Positions 15,995 to 25,925 of a stretch of 64,000 nucleotides of DNA are shown in pieces. Numbering within the stretch: the first letter of the stretch is position 1; every line of letters begins with the position of its first letter. The position numbers were made by a program, and so were the translations under genes. The notes beneath the pieces are model-generated. The model was not told where the DNA came from. It made no database searches and was given only the letters and a program-made list of their open reading frames with translations. This DNA comes from an uncultured bacterium (lineage in GTDB: Bacteria > Verrucomicrobiota > Kiritimatiellia > CAIKKV01 > CAIJXV01), in the NCBI GenBank assembly GCA_903824675.1, contig CAIJXV010000047.1, positions 1-64,000 on the forward strand, read 5' to 3'.

Positions 15995-17444
15995 GATGCG
16001 GTTCACCGAAAAGGGAATCATCAAGGACATCAAGAAGATCATCGTGCGAATCGATGGATTGCCCTCCTGTCTCAATGGACAGATCATCGATTTGGGCGAC
16101 CAGAATCGCGCGATTGTCATGGGATTCAATGAGCAGGATGTGCTGGCGCTGATCCTGGGCGATGAGTCCAAGGTGCGCATGGGGCAGGCCGCGTCGGGGG
16201 CCAGCGAGCCGTTTACGATTCCGGTGGGCGACGCCTTGTTGGGGCGCATGGTGGATGGGTTGGGACAGCGATGCGATGACGGACCGCCGATCGAAACCAC
16301 CGAACAACTCCAAGTGTTCAGCCCCTCCCCCTTGATCACGGAGCGGGCTCCGGTGGACCAACCGTTGCTGATGGGGACCAAGGTGGTGGATGCGTTGGTG
16401 GCGGTGGGGAAAGGTCAGCGCCTGCTGATTTTGGGCGACCGCATGACCGGCAAGACGGTGATCGCGACGGACGCGCTATTGAACCAGCTCGGGCGGAACG
16501 TGATCGGCATCTATTGTTGCGTGGGAAAATCGGTGTCGGCGCTTGAAAAGGTGGTCGGTACGCTGGCGGAAAAGGGGGCGCTGTCGCAGACCGTCGTGGT
16601 GGCGGCGACCGATAACGCTTCGGTGGGCGAGCAATACATTGCGCCCTTTGTGGCGGCGACGATCGGGGAACATTTCATGCGGCATGGCCGCGATGTGCTG
16701 GTGGTGTTCGATGATCTGACCAAGCACGCCTGGGCCTACCGCCAGTTGTCCCTGTTACTGGAACGGCCGCCCGGCCGCGAGGCCTATCCCGGTGACATTT
16801 TTTATATTCACACCCAGTTGATGGAACGCGCCGGCCGACTGAACGCGGCCAATAGCGGCGGTTCGATGACCTTTCTGGGGGTGGCGGACACCCTTCAGGG
16901 GGATTTGACCGGCTATATCCCCTCGAACCTGATTTCGATGTGCGACGGCCAGATTTGCCTGACCACGGCGCTGTTCAGCGAAGGCCATCGTCCGGCCATC
17001 GATTTCGGTCTCTCCATGTCGATTCTCGGGGGGAAAGCCCAATTGCCGGTTCTGCGCGAATTGTCCAGTACCCTGCGGGTGGAATTTCTCCAGTATAGCG
17101 AATTGCTTCGGCTCAGCAAACTGCAGAGCGGGGTATCGCGTGAAGCCGAGCGGATTCTTAAGAAAGGGGCAGCGATTCTCGCCATCCTGCAACAGACGCA
17201 AAACCGGCCGGCACCGGTGAGGGAGCAGGTTCTCCTGCTTTACGCCCTGCGCGAAGGGCGACTGACGGATCTCGCTCCCGATGAGCGAACTCGGTTCAAG
17301 GAGGCGATTTGCTCCTTTGCCGCCGAGCGTGACGAAGGGTTGCTACAGGAATTCGACGAAACCGGAACCCTAACGCCCGAGCGCGAGGCGCGCCTGCGGC
17401 GGATCATGGATGACTATTTTGGAGCGGCGGCGCCGGGAGGGTAA
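15957..17444 (+). CDS. atpA: F-type ATPase alpha-like subunit, copy 2 (arginine finger replaced by Ile)
   Basis: A second, clearly different alpha-like protein of 495 residues. The nucleotide domain keeps Walker A GDRMTGKT (Lys166) and VLVVFDDLTKHAW. At the arginine-finger site, where copy 1 reads SVSRIG, this one reads SMSILG (Ile356, codon 17022-17024). Hydrolysis at a beta site facing this subunit should therefore be impaired or altered, which is inference from F1 mechanism. The start at 15957 overlaps copy 1 by 38 bases and has AAGGAGG six bases upstream; an ATG at 15996 is possible. Having two alphas and one beta in one operon suggests a hexamer with two kinds of alpha, or two alternative hexamers. 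Confidence 0.88.
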   Translation: MRNSPHTVVAPFKMRFTEKGIIKDIKKIIVRIDGLPSCLNGQIIDLGDQNRAIVMGFNEQDVLALILGDESKVRMGQAASGASEPFTIPVGDALLGRMVDGLGQRCDDGPPIETTEQLQVFSPSPLITERAPVDQPLLMGTKVVDALVAVGKGQRLLILGDRMTGKTVIATDALLNQLGRNVIGIYCCVGKSVSALEKVVGTLAEKGALSQTVVVAATDNASVGEQYIAPFVAATIGEHFMRHGRDVLVVFDDLTKHAWAYRQLSLLLERPPGREAYPGDIFYIHTQLMERAGRLNAANSGGSMTFLGVADTLQGDLTGYIPSNLISMCDGQICLTTALFSEGHRPAIDFGLSMSILGGKAQLPVLRELSSTLRVEFLQYSELLRLSKLQSGVSREAERILKKGAAILAILQQTQNRPAPVREQVLLLYALREGRLTDLAPDERTRFKEAICSFAAERDEGLLQEFDETGTLTPEREARLRRIMDDYFGAAAPGG

Positions 17445-17468
17445 GTCCCCCGGGCTGGCGGAAAACGT

Positions 17469-17750
17469 ATGGCGACAAAAACCCTGACCGTCAAGGTTTT
17501 GAATCCGAAGCACGTTCTCTTCGAGGGCGAGGCTCGAAGTGTATTTCTGCCCGGGGATCTTGCAGAGTTTGAGATTATGCCCTATCATGCTCCGATTGTC
17601 AGTTTGTTGAAGGCCGGCGAAGTGGTGATCGATTGGACCGTGCGCATTCCGATCATCCGCGGGATGGTGAAATATTACCACAATGAGTGCATGGTGCTGG
17701 TAGAGGAGGAGCGCCGGGGCCCGGGAGAACCGGCGGTGAAACCGTCATGA
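17469..17750 (+). CDS. atpC: F-type ATPase epsilon subunit, short form
   Basis: The 93 residues match only the N-terminal beta-sandwich of F1 epsilon (LTVKVLNPKHVLFEGEARSV, then LPGDLAEFEIMPYHAPIVS). The C-terminal two-helix domain that inhibits ATP hydrolysis in standard epsilon (usually 130 or more residues) is missing. It should sit on the central stalk with gamma and touch the c ring. It lies 24 bases after the second alpha and overlaps the c gene by four bases (ATGA). The loss suggests an enzyme without this inhibitory device, as would suit an ATP-driven motor. That reading is inference. Confidence 0.82.
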   Translation: MATKTLTVKVLNPKHVLFEGEARSVFLPGDLAEFEIMPYHAPIVSLLKAGEVVIDWTVRIPIIRGMVKYYHNECMVLVEEERRGPGEPAVKPS

Positions 17751-17959
17751 AAAATACCGTTATCTTTATCGTCATTTTCCTGACGGTGGTAGGGCCCTCG
17801 GCGGTGATCGCCTCGATCGGCTATGCCAGCATCCGGGCCTTGGGGCGGAATCCCTCGGCGGCCAATAAGATTCTACAGGCGATGATTATCGCCCTGGTGT
17901 TTGCCGAGTCGATCGCTGTAATCGCCCTGCTGATTCTTTTTCAGTTGTTTGGACGGTGA
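17747..17959 (+). CDS. atpE: F-type ATPase subunit c (proteolipid)
   Basis: The 70-residue hairpin has two membrane helices, about residues 3-25 and 45-68, joined by a polar loop with ALGRNPSAA (the RxP loop that contacts gamma/epsilon). The ion-binding carboxylate is Glu54 in VFAESIAV. Helix 1 does not carry the Gln of the sodium-binding signature; in my alignment Ile takes its place, so proton use is more likely. The start at 17747 overlaps the epsilon stop. No gene for subunit a, the other half of the ion path, lies anywhere in this operon. Confidence 0.85.
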   Translation: MKNTVIFIVIFLTVVGPSAVIASIGYASIRALGRNPSAANKILQAMIIALVFAESIAVIALLILFQLFGR

Positions 17960-18026
17960 GGCGACGGGACGGTCGCGGCGCGGACCGTCCGGAAAAGCAA
18001 CGGCGCCGGAAAAGGGAAGGTGACAG

Positions 18027-18770
18027 ATGATGGTCCCGATCGGAGTGTTGGTGGTCGTCCAGCTCGCGGCGTTTGCCGTCCTGGCGTTTGTTCTCAAACG
18101 GCTGGTGTTGAGCGACACCCTGAAAGCGGTGGCGCAATTGCGACAGGTGGAGGCCGAGGTGGGGCATAAAGAGGAAGCCATGCGCCGGCGCCTCGAGGAA
18201 AACGAGCGGGAATTCCAGCGGAAAAACGCCGAGGCGCAGGAAGAGGCGCGCAAGGCCCGCGAAACGGCTGAAAAAGAGCTGGCCAAAACCCGTGCCAACC
18301 TGATTGAGGAATCGAAAAAGGAACGCGATCGGATCATCGCCGAGGCGGAGAAGCATAAGGACCGTCTGCGCCAGGAATTGTTACGCGAGGCCGACAAGCA
18401 ATCCGTGGACTACGCGGTTCAGATGTTTGGTATGGTTTTCAGTGATCGGATCAGCGCGGAGCTCAATCGCGGATTCGTCGAGGAACTGCTGGCGGCGCTC
18501 GAGGAGGTCGACGGCGACAGTATTTCCGTGGACGCCGAGGCGGTTGAACTGACTGCCAGCCACACCTTGGCCGACGATCTGCGCCAACGGGTCGGCGATC
18601 TCCTGCAGCGTAAATTCCATGTCGAATCCGGGGTTCGGGAACGGGTTGACCCCGACTTGATCGCCGGCATCAAGATCAAGCTGGGCAGTCTCGAGATCGA
18701 TGGCACTCTCCGCAACCGGATGGGGGAGGCGATTGAAGAGGCTCGCAAGCAGCGGGGTGTGTCGGCTTGA
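18027..18770 (+). CDS. atpF: F-type ATPase b-delta fusion subunit
   Basis: The 247-residue protein begins with a single membrane helix (about 5-25, VLVVVQLAAFAVLAFVLKRL), then a long charged helix to about residue 140, as in subunit b (peripheral stalk). The last about 100 residues match the C-terminal part of subunit delta, with DPDLIAGIKIKLGSLEIDGT near the end. The N-terminal helical domain of delta, which binds alpha, is not apparent; this agrees with the short alpha N-termini. Similar b-delta fusions are known in some F-ATPases. The stalk would bridge membrane and F1 head. It lies between the c and gamma genes, without an intervening subunit a gene. Confidence 0.85.
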   Translation: MMVPIGVLVVVQLAAFAVLAFVLKRLVLSDTLKAVAQLRQVEAEVGHKEEAMRRRLEENEREFQRKNAEAQEEARKARETAEKELAKTRANLIEESKKERDRIIAEAEKHKDRLRQELLREADKQSVDYAVQMFGMVFSDRISAELNRGFVEELLAALEEVDGDSISVDAEAVELTASHTLADDLRQRVGDLLQRKFHVESGVRERVDPDLIAGIKIKLGSLEIDGTLRNRMGEAIEEARKQRGVSA

Positions 18771-18785
18771 CGGGGGGATGCGAGC

Positions 18786-19694
18786 ATGGCGCAACTGAAT
18801 GAATTGAAGAAGGAACTCCGATTTAATATCGAGTTCCTCCAGCTCATCCAGACGCTCAAGAATATTGCGGCGTCGCAATACCATCTGCTCGAAAAAGAGA
18901 AGGAACGGTTCGATGCCTTCATGCTGGCCTTCGTCGATTTTTTCCGGGTGGTCAACCTGGTGGGAGTTGAAAATCCCCTGGTTGCGGGGGGAAACGACGT
19001 GTTGGGGATCGTGGTGGTGACCTCGGATTCGGGGTTCATGGGCGGACTGAACGCGGGCGTGATTGAGGCGGCCCGCAAGGAGCAGGGCGACCTGCCGGAA
19101 GACCGAGTGCGGTGGATCGTGATCGGGGATAAAGGGGCCTCGCATTTCCTGGATCATAACCGGGTGTTCAAGTTTTTTAAAGGAATCAGTCAGGACACGC
19201 GGTACGAGCAGGCGCTGGAGATCCGCGATTACATCGTCGGGGAGGTGGTGGCCCGGCGGATCGGGCGGATCTCGCTGGTATATCCGCATCCGGTGTCCTT
19301 CACCCAGCAGACGATCGAAACGATCCGGATCCTGCCCTGTGCCGATCTGTTCGATCAGACGGCTGCGCCTGAGCCCGGAGGAGTTCCCGAGCCGCTGGCG
19401 GCCAATCTCTTTTTGCGGGCGTCGCGCGAGGTGCTGGTCGAGTCCTCTTTCGATGACATGGTCCGTTATCTCGCTGAGGTCTGGGTGGCGTCCCGGCTGT
19501 ATGAAGTGTTTGAGGATAGTAAATTATCGGAATACGCCGCCCGGGCCATGCACCTTGAAGGCAGTGTCCAAAAGTTGGAGAAGGATTTGAAACAGTTGCG
19601 CCACCGCTGTTTCCGGGCGTCGCACGAGATGGTCGACAAAGGCATGCGCGAATCCTTCTCCTCGCGCAAAAAGAAGAAAAAACCCGCCGCCTGA
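18786..19694 (+). CDS. atpG: F-type ATPase gamma subunit, divergent
   Basis: The 302-residue product has the two terminal helices of gamma (MAQLNELKKELRFNIEFLQL; C-terminal SRLYEVFEDSKLSEYAARAM and RHRCFRASHEMVDKGM) around a Rossmann-like core with VVTSDSGFMGGLNAG, corresponding to the TSDRGLCGGLN motif. Conservation is weak elsewhere. The C-terminus ends in a polybasic tail (RKKKKKPAA) that standard gamma, whose end sits inside the alpha/beta hexamer, does not have. A tail at that end could protrude above the head or contact another component, which is inference. The gene lies 15 bases after the b-delta gene. Confidence 0.85.
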   Translation: MAQLNELKKELRFNIEFLQLIQTLKNIAASQYHLLEKEKERFDAFMLAFVDFFRVVNLVGVENPLVAGGNDVLGIVVVTSDSGFMGGLNAGVIEAARKEQGDLPEDRVRWIVIGDKGASHFLDHNRVFKFFKGISQDTRYEQALEIRDYIVGEVVARRIGRISLVYPHPVSFTQQTIETIRILPCADLFDQTAAPEPGGVPEPLAANLFLRASREVLVESSFDDMVRYLAEVWVASRLYEVFEDSKLSEYAARAMHLEGSVQKLEKDLKQLRHRCFRASHEMVDKGMRESFSSRKKKKKPAA

Positions 19695-19726
19695 CCGAGG
19701 GTGGTCCGGCGAGAGAGGATTCCTAA

Positions 19727-21136
<1,410 letters not shown>

Positions 21137-21149
21137 GGACGGTTTTGAC

Positions 21150-22799
21150 ATGTCCCAGCGAATCGGCGAAATGCTGATTGAAAACGGACTGTTGACCGGG
21201 GCTGGGTTGGCGGAAGCGCTGGCTTCTGCCCGGGCACAGAACGAACCGTTGATCCGGATTCTCTTGCGTGAGGGCCGGGTTCCGGAAGAGCCGTTATTGC
21301 GATTATTGGCCGAGCAACACCATTTACCTTTCGCGCGTCTGCGCGAATGCGAGCCGGAACCCGCGGCGCTGAAGGCGCTGACCGCCCGCCAGGCCGCCCA
21401 TTACCATGTGATGCCCCTGCGCCTCTCCGGGACGACGCTGACGCTGGCAGTGTCGAACCCCTTCGAATTGGGAGCGGTCGAGGATATCGGCACCTTGCAG
21501 GGTTATCGCGTGGAGCGGGTGGTGGCCTGTGCGGGGGAAATCCAGGAGGCCATTCGTCGCCATTACGGGGTTGGCGCCGATACCGTGGACCGGATTTTAG
21601 AGGATTCCGCCGGGCCGGCCGAGGCGATGCCCCAGGAGGAATCCCATGACCTGGAAAAGGCGCTCAGTGACGCTTCGGTTGTCAACCTGGTCAACCAGAT
21701 GCTCCAGCAAGCCATTGCCGAGCGGGCCACCGATCTCCATTTCGAGCGCTATCGCGACGAGATCCGGGTGCGACGGCGGGTGGATGGTCTCCTGCACGAC
21801 ACCCCTGTTCCCACCGCTCTCGGCCAACTCTATCCGGCTATCATCGCCCGGATCAAATTAATGGGCGGCCTCAACATCGTCGAACGGCGGCTACCTCAGG
21901 ATGGGCGCGCCCGTGTCCGCATCGGCGCCCGCGATTACGACCTGCGGATTTCCGTCATGCCGACCCTGCATGGTGAAAACGTGGTCGTGCGCATCCTGCC
22001 CACCCACTTGATGATCCGGTTTGAGGAACTCGGCCTCGGCCCCCGTCATCGCGACTTGCTCGAAACCCTCCTGCGCCAACCGCATGGTATTATTTTCGTG
22101 ACGGGGCCGACCGGGAGCGGCAAGAGCACCACTCTCTACGCATGCCTGAACCGGCTCAATACATCAGAGCGAAAAATTGTCACCATCGAGGATCCGGTCG
22201 AGTATGAATTGAAGGGCGTTACCCAGACCCCTGTTCAGCCGCGGATTGATCTGACCTTTGCCCGTGCGTTAAGAGGTATGCTCCGGCATGACCCGGATAT
22301 CATGATGGTGGGGGAGGTGCGGGATCGCGAGACGGCCGAAATCACCATTCAAACCGCTTTGACGGGGCATCTTGTTTTTAGCACGCTTCATACCAACGAC
22401 GCAGCCGCGGCGGCGGTCCGACTGATTGACATGGGCATCGATCCCTATCTTGTGGCCTCCACCGTGCGCGCATTTATTGCCCAGCGCCTGGTGCGAGTAC
22501 TCTGTCCGGCCTGCAAAGAACCGGCGCCCGCAGATGTCCAGGGACGGATTTTTTATCGGGCGCGCGGTTGTTCACACTGCAGCCAGACAGGATTTTTTGG
22601 GCGGGTGGCAATCTATGAATTCATGATGGTCTCCCGGTCGATCCAGGAGTTGATTTTACACAAAGCTTCGGCGCCCCAGGTCCGCGACCAGGCCATTGCC
22701 CAAGGGATGGTCACCCTCGCCGATGACGGTTGGGAAAAAGTCGCTGCGGGGATCACCACGGCCGAGGAAGTTCTGCGGGTGACCCAGCTTCCCGATTGA
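21150..22799 (+). CDS. gspE: GspE/PilB-type secretion ATPase
   Basis: The 549-residue protein opens with a T2SSE N-terminal (MshEN-type) domain (about 1-150), followed by the hexameric ATPase core. Walker A is GPTGSGKSTTLYACL (Lys325), then the Asp box IVTIEDPVEYE, Walker B IMMVGEVRDRETAEI and the His box (GHLVFSTLHTNDA). Near the C-terminus a tetracysteine motif, CPAC and CSHC, is present, as in GspE and PilB. It drives pseudopilus or pilus assembly at the inner membrane with GspF and GspL. Its position 14 bases behind an F-type beta gene is unusual. Confidence 0.92.
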   Translation: MSQRIGEMLIENGLLTGAGLAEALASARAQNEPLIRILLREGRVPEEPLLRLLAEQHHLPFARLRECEPEPAALKALTARQAAHYHVMPLRLSGTTLTLAVSNPFELGAVEDIGTLQGYRVERVVACAGEIQEAIRRHYGVGADTVDRILEDSAGPAEAMPQEESHDLEKALSDASVVNLVNQMLQQAIAERATDLHFERYRDEIRVRRRVDGLLHDTPVPTALGQLYPAIIARIKLMGGLNIVERRLPQDGRARVRIGARDYDLRISVMPTLHGENVVVRILPTHLMIRFEELGLGPRHRDLLETLLRQPHGIIFVTGPTGSGKSTTLYACLNRLNTSERKIVTIEDPVEYELKGVTQTPVQPRIDLTFARALRGMLRHDPDIMMVGEVRDRETAEITIQTALTGHLVFSTLHTNDAAAAAVRLIDMGIDPYLVASTVRAFIAQRLVRVLCPACKEPAPADVQGRIFYRARGCSHCSQTGFFGRVAIYEFMMVSRSIQELILHKASAPQVRDQAIAQGMVTLADDGWEKVAAGITTAEEVLRVTQLPD

Positions 22800-22812
22800 T
22801 CGGACAGGCTCC

Positions 22813-24018
22813 ATGGCGATTTTTAAATATCGTGTCAAAGGCGGACCGAACCGGACGCTGGACGGCGAAATCCAGGCAGATAGCCCGGCGATGGCCATCA
22901 GCCGTCTGGAAGCGCAGGGCTTCACCCCGGTCTGGGTCCGTCCGGCGGATGGATCTGGGATCGGCACGGGATCGGCGTCCCTGCGAATTTCACGTCAGGA
23001 TTTACTGACTTTTACCCGGCAATTGGCAGGTCTGCTCAAGACCGGCGTTCCCATCCTGCGCGCCCTGCGGACACTTCGGGAGCAGACCACCGACCGCAGC
23101 ATGATCCGGATGGTGACGGAACTGGAGGATCGGGTGCGGAATGGGGGGATGCTATCGGACGCATTGGGCGCATTCCCCCGCATTTTCCCGCCCCTGTATA
23201 TTGGAATGATTAGGGCCGGAGAGGCGGGCGGGGCGGTGGATGAAATCCTGCGCCGTCTTGCCCAGGCGCAAGAGGATGAGGATGAAGTGCGCGGTAAGGT
23301 TTTGGCGGCACTGGCCTATCCGGGTTTAGTTTTGGCCTTGGGCGGGGTTAGTGTCGTCGTCCTGTTGACTTATTTCATGCCTAAAATTGCGGCTCTATTC
23401 GTCCATTCCCCACAAGCTCTGCCCTGGCCCACGCGATTCTTGATTGGAGCCAGTGCGCTGTTGGTCCATCATGGGATCTGGGTTTTAGCAGGGGTGATCG
23501 TATTGGGTTTTATCGTGATGTGGATTTGGCGGTCGGCATACGGGCGACAGGCCCTTGATCGCTTTCTGCTCCGGCTTCCCCTGGTCGGCCGGTTTCTCCG
23601 GGATGCCGATCTGGCCCGGCTGGCTCGGACGCTGGCGCTGTTGATCGAGACCGGGGTGCCGATCCAGCGGGCGTTGGATTTGAGCGCGGGCGCTCTGCGC
23701 AATACCGTTTTGCGCCAGGACTTGGCGGCCGTCAGCCGGAACACGGTTCAACAAGGGGGTACTTTGGCGGCAGGCTTGAAGAATCAGCCGCGTATTCCGC
23801 TCTTCCTGACCCATCTAGTGGCGGTTGGGGAGGAGAGCGGGCGACTGGAGGAAGCCTTGACCGAGGCCGCCCGTTTTTACAATCTGGAACTGACGACGGG
23901 GGTTCGCTTGATCACAAACCTGTTGGAACCGTTGCTGATCCTGCTGGTGGGGGCGGTGGTGGGATTTGTCATTTTCGCCGCGCTCCTGCCGATTTTTGAA
24001 ATCGGGCGGGTATTGTAG
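22813..24018 (+). CDS. gspF: GspF/PilC-type inner-membrane platform protein
   Basis: The 401-residue protein has an N-terminal helical lead (MAIFKYRVKGG), then two copies of the GspF domain. The first carries FTRQLAGLLKTGVPILRAL and the second LARTLALLIETGVPIQRAL. Three membrane segments lie near residues 168-190, 215-240 and 370-395. It forms the inner-membrane base of type II secretion or type IV pilus machines and contacts the GspE ATPase. It starts 13 bases after gspE. Confidence 0.92.
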   Translation: MAIFKYRVKGGPNRTLDGEIQADSPAMAISRLEAQGFTPVWVRPADGSGIGTGSASLRISRQDLLTFTRQLAGLLKTGVPILRALRTLREQTTDRSMIRMVTELEDRVRNGGMLSDALGAFPRIFPPLYIGMIRAGEAGGAVDEILRRLAQAQEDEDEVRGKVLAALAYPGLVLALGGVSVVVLLTYFMPKIAALFVHSPQALPWPTRFLIGASALLVHHGIWVLAGVIVLGFIVMWIWRSAYGRQALDRFLLRLPLVGRFLRDADLARLARTLALLIETGVPIQRALDLSAGALRNTVLRQDLAAVSRNTVQQGGTLAAGLKNQPRIPLFLTHLVAVGEESGRLEEALTEAARFYNLELTTGVRLITNLLEPLLILLVGAVVGFVIFAALLPIFEIGRVL

Positions 24019-24067
24019 CCCAGTTCGGGTGAGACGAATTCAGAAGATGGACGATAGGAGAGAAGAC

Positions 24068-24487
24068 ATGAAAAATCATGAGCAAGCCGGCCGGAAAGGC
24101 TTCACATTGATCGAGTTGATGATTGTGGTGATCATTATCGCCGCGTTGGCGGCGATGGTCGCGCCCCGGTTGATCGACCGATCCGACGAGGCTAAAGCCA
24201 ATATCGCCCGGGGCGATCTCAGTAATCTGGATGTTTCCTTGAAACTATTCCGGCTCGACACGGGACGATATCCGACGACCGATGAAGGTTTGCAGGCGTT
24301 AATGGCCCGGCCCGGCGGGGTGACCCAATGGAAGGGGCCCTACCTCGAGCGAAAGCCGCTTGATCCCTGGAAACGGGCGTATCACTACCGGTTTCCCGGA
24401 GCCCGAAATCCTGGAGGGGTCGACCTCTTTTCCGCCGGATCGGACGGCCAGGAGGATACGGCCGACGATGTCAATAATTGGGAGTGA
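24068..24487 (+). CDS. gspG: GspG, major type II pseudopilin
   Basis: The 139-residue prepilin has the cleavage site and methylation motif KGFTLIELMIVVIII with Glu at mature position 5, a short basic leader, and the GspG C-terminal domain (GRYPTTDEGLQALMARPGG, then WKGPYLERKPLDPW). It ends with the calcium-site sequence DLFSAGSDGQEDTADDVNNW. The ATG at 24068, preceded by AGGAGAG, gives the normal short leader. The calcium site marks it as type II secretion rather than a type IV pilin. It polymerises into the periplasmic pseudopilus. Confidence 0.93.
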   Translation: MKNHEQAGRKGFTLIELMIVVIIIAALAAMVAPRLIDRSDEAKANIARGDLSNLDVSLKLFRLDTGRYPTTDEGLQALMARPGGVTQWKGPYLERKPLDPWKRAYHYRFPGARNPGGVDLFSAGSDGQEDTADDVNNWE

Positions 24488-24497
24488 AGAGGATGAG

Positions 24498-25250
24498 ATG
24501 GTGAAATCGGATTCGGGCGACAAACACGAGGACGGTATGGGCACAAGTTGCCCGTGGCTTTTCGCTCCTCCCTCCCCCCGGTGCGGGGGAGGGCCCGGGG
24601 TGAGGGGGAGCCACCGAAGCGAGTCCCGGGTTTCCAGAGATCCCCCTCACCCTGCCCTCCCCCGCGCCGGGGGGAGGGAAGAACCCGCAACTCCCGCGAA
24701 ACCCGATAAGTTATTGGGGAAGGCTGGGGAAGAGCCGCTGATTTCACTGCGAACCCATCGCTGGCGACCGGCGGACCGCGGGCGGGGTGGAATCCGACCC
24801 TCCCTCTTCCGGGTTAAAGCCGAAGGTTTTCACCCCTGGGGGGACGGATTGCACGCCGTCCGGGGTTTCACGCTCATCGAGGTTTTGATCGGGACGCTGA
24901 TCCTGGCCTCCGCCGGTGTCGCCCTGACGCGGGCATTGGCATCGATTGCCACGACTGATGCCGCTGCGATGACCGTTTTGGCGGAGGGGGAAGCCGTTCG
25001 CGATGAACTGAATCAGGTGGAGACGGACTTGGTGCAGAATCCGGAAGAGCGGCGGCCCGAATTTTTCAATCGGGATCTGCAACCTCGTGACCGGCCGGGA
25101 TGGACGATTCGAACCCGATGTCGGGCCACCGTGCGCGATCCGGAACGGTTGTGGGAAGTTCAGACAACGATTGAGGGGGGCCGCTGGAAGACCTCGACGA
25201 CAACCTGGTTTTATCGGCCGCCGCTGCCGACGGAAGGGGCGGCGCAATGA
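24498..25250 (+). CDS. GspI-like minor pseudopilin with a leader lengthened by a palindromic repeat
   Basis: A prepilin motif (RGFTLIEVLIGTLILASAG) is followed by about 120 residues typical of a minor pseudopilin (GspI/PilV-like). From the operon-proximal ATG at 24498, which has a fair ribosome site 11 bases after gspG, the motif is reached only after about 122 residues. Much of this leader is the translation of a REPIN-like element (24561-24685). Prepilin leaders normally have 5-30 residues. An in-frame TTG at 24849, just behind a G-rich stretch, would give the short leader MHAVRG and is a plausible functional start. Either the gene uses that start or peptidase processing is disturbed. It overlaps the next gene by four bases. 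Confidence 0.7.
   Translation: MVKSDSGDKHEDGMGTSCPWLFAPPSPRCGGGPGVRGSHRSESRVSRDPPHPALPRAGGREEPATPAKPDKLLGKAGEEPLISLRTHRWRPADRGRGGIRPSLFRVKAEGFHPWGDGLHAVRGFTLIEVLIGTLILASAGVALTRALASIATTDAAAMTVLAEGEAVRDELNQVETDLVQNPEERRPEFFNRDLQPRDRPGWTIRTRCRATVRDPERLWEVQTTIEGGRWKTSTTTWFYRPPLPTEGAAQ
24561..24685. repeat. REPIN-like palindromic element, copy 1
   Basis: The left arm, TTCGCTCCTCCCTCCCCCCG..GCGGGGGAGGG, and the right arm, CCCTCCCCCGCGCC..GGGGGAGGGA, are inverted versions of the same GC palindrome about 40 bases apart. The same element occurs at 35626-35752 with different spacer sequence. Two inverted REP-type palindromes around a variable spacer are the layout of a REPIN. It lies inside the reading frame of the pseudopilin gene. 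No REP-associated transposase (RAYT) gene is seen in the window. Confidence 0.75.
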
Positions 25251-25837
25251 AACGACGGCGAGGGCGACGGGGATTCAGTCTGCTGGAAGTTTTGATGGCA
25301 GCTGTGCTGGGGGCGTTGGCCCTACTGGCCGTGATGGGTTTATTCACGGGTGGTTTGCGGGTGGCCGAGCGGCTAAAAACGAGTCGGGAAGATGCCGGCC
25401 TGGCGCTTGCCGGGGAACAGGTGGAGCGGGATTTAAGAAACGCTTTTCCCTTTTATGCGATCGGTTTTGAGGGGCGCCCGGATGGAATGGAATTTGCCGG
25501 ATGGTCGACGGATGTAACGCCCCCTTGTCCCGTGCGGATCCGTTATACCTGGGATGCGCCCCGAGGCGCCCTATGGCGTTCTATATTACTATTTCCCGGA
25601 GAAATCCCGATACAGAAAGATTTACTGATTGAAGGGTTGAGCGAGTGCGAATGGACTTATCTAAATCCAGAATCGACCGGGTCTTCCGCTCCTGTTTGGC
25701 TGACGGGTTGGAGTGACTCAACGCGCCCGCCCCCCGCCGTTCGCTGGAATGTTCGTCGGCCGGGGCCGGATCGGCCGACGCATCGGCGAATTTTGACCTT
25801 GCCCCGGGGGGCGCAAATTTTTTACAGAAAGACTTGA
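25247..25837 (+). CDS. GspJ-like minor pseudopilin
   Basis: The 196-residue prepilin has a basic leader, MKRRRGRRG, and the motif GFSLLEVLMAAVLGALALL with Glu5. A soluble domain with EQVERDLRNAFPFYAIGFEG follows, as in GspJ-type minor pseudopilins, which have long beta-rich C-terminal domains and help start the pseudopilus tip. It overlaps the previous gene by four bases (ATGA). GspJ is the best guess; GspK and GspH are not found. Confidence 0.75.
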   Translation: MKRRRGRRGFSLLEVLMAAVLGALALLAVMGLFTGGLRVAERLKTSREDAGLALAGEQVERDLRNAFPFYAIGFEGRPDGMEFAGWSTDVTPPCPVRIRYTWDAPRGALWRSILLFPGEIPIQKDLLIEGLSECEWTYLNPESTGSSAPVWLTGWSDSTRPPPAVRWNVRRPGPDRPTHRRILTLPRGAQIFYRKT

Positions 25838-25925
25838 AAGACGGTCCGATTCCGATTATTGTTAGAGTTTGATCCAGTCTGAATGGGTAGTGAGACCGTC
25901 TGAGTACCACGGGGCCGTAACGGAT

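Noticed and set aside
17747-17959. Sodium-binding c ring
   Set aside because: Glu and the following Ser are present, but the helix-1 Gln of the sodium signature is replaced by Ile in my alignment.
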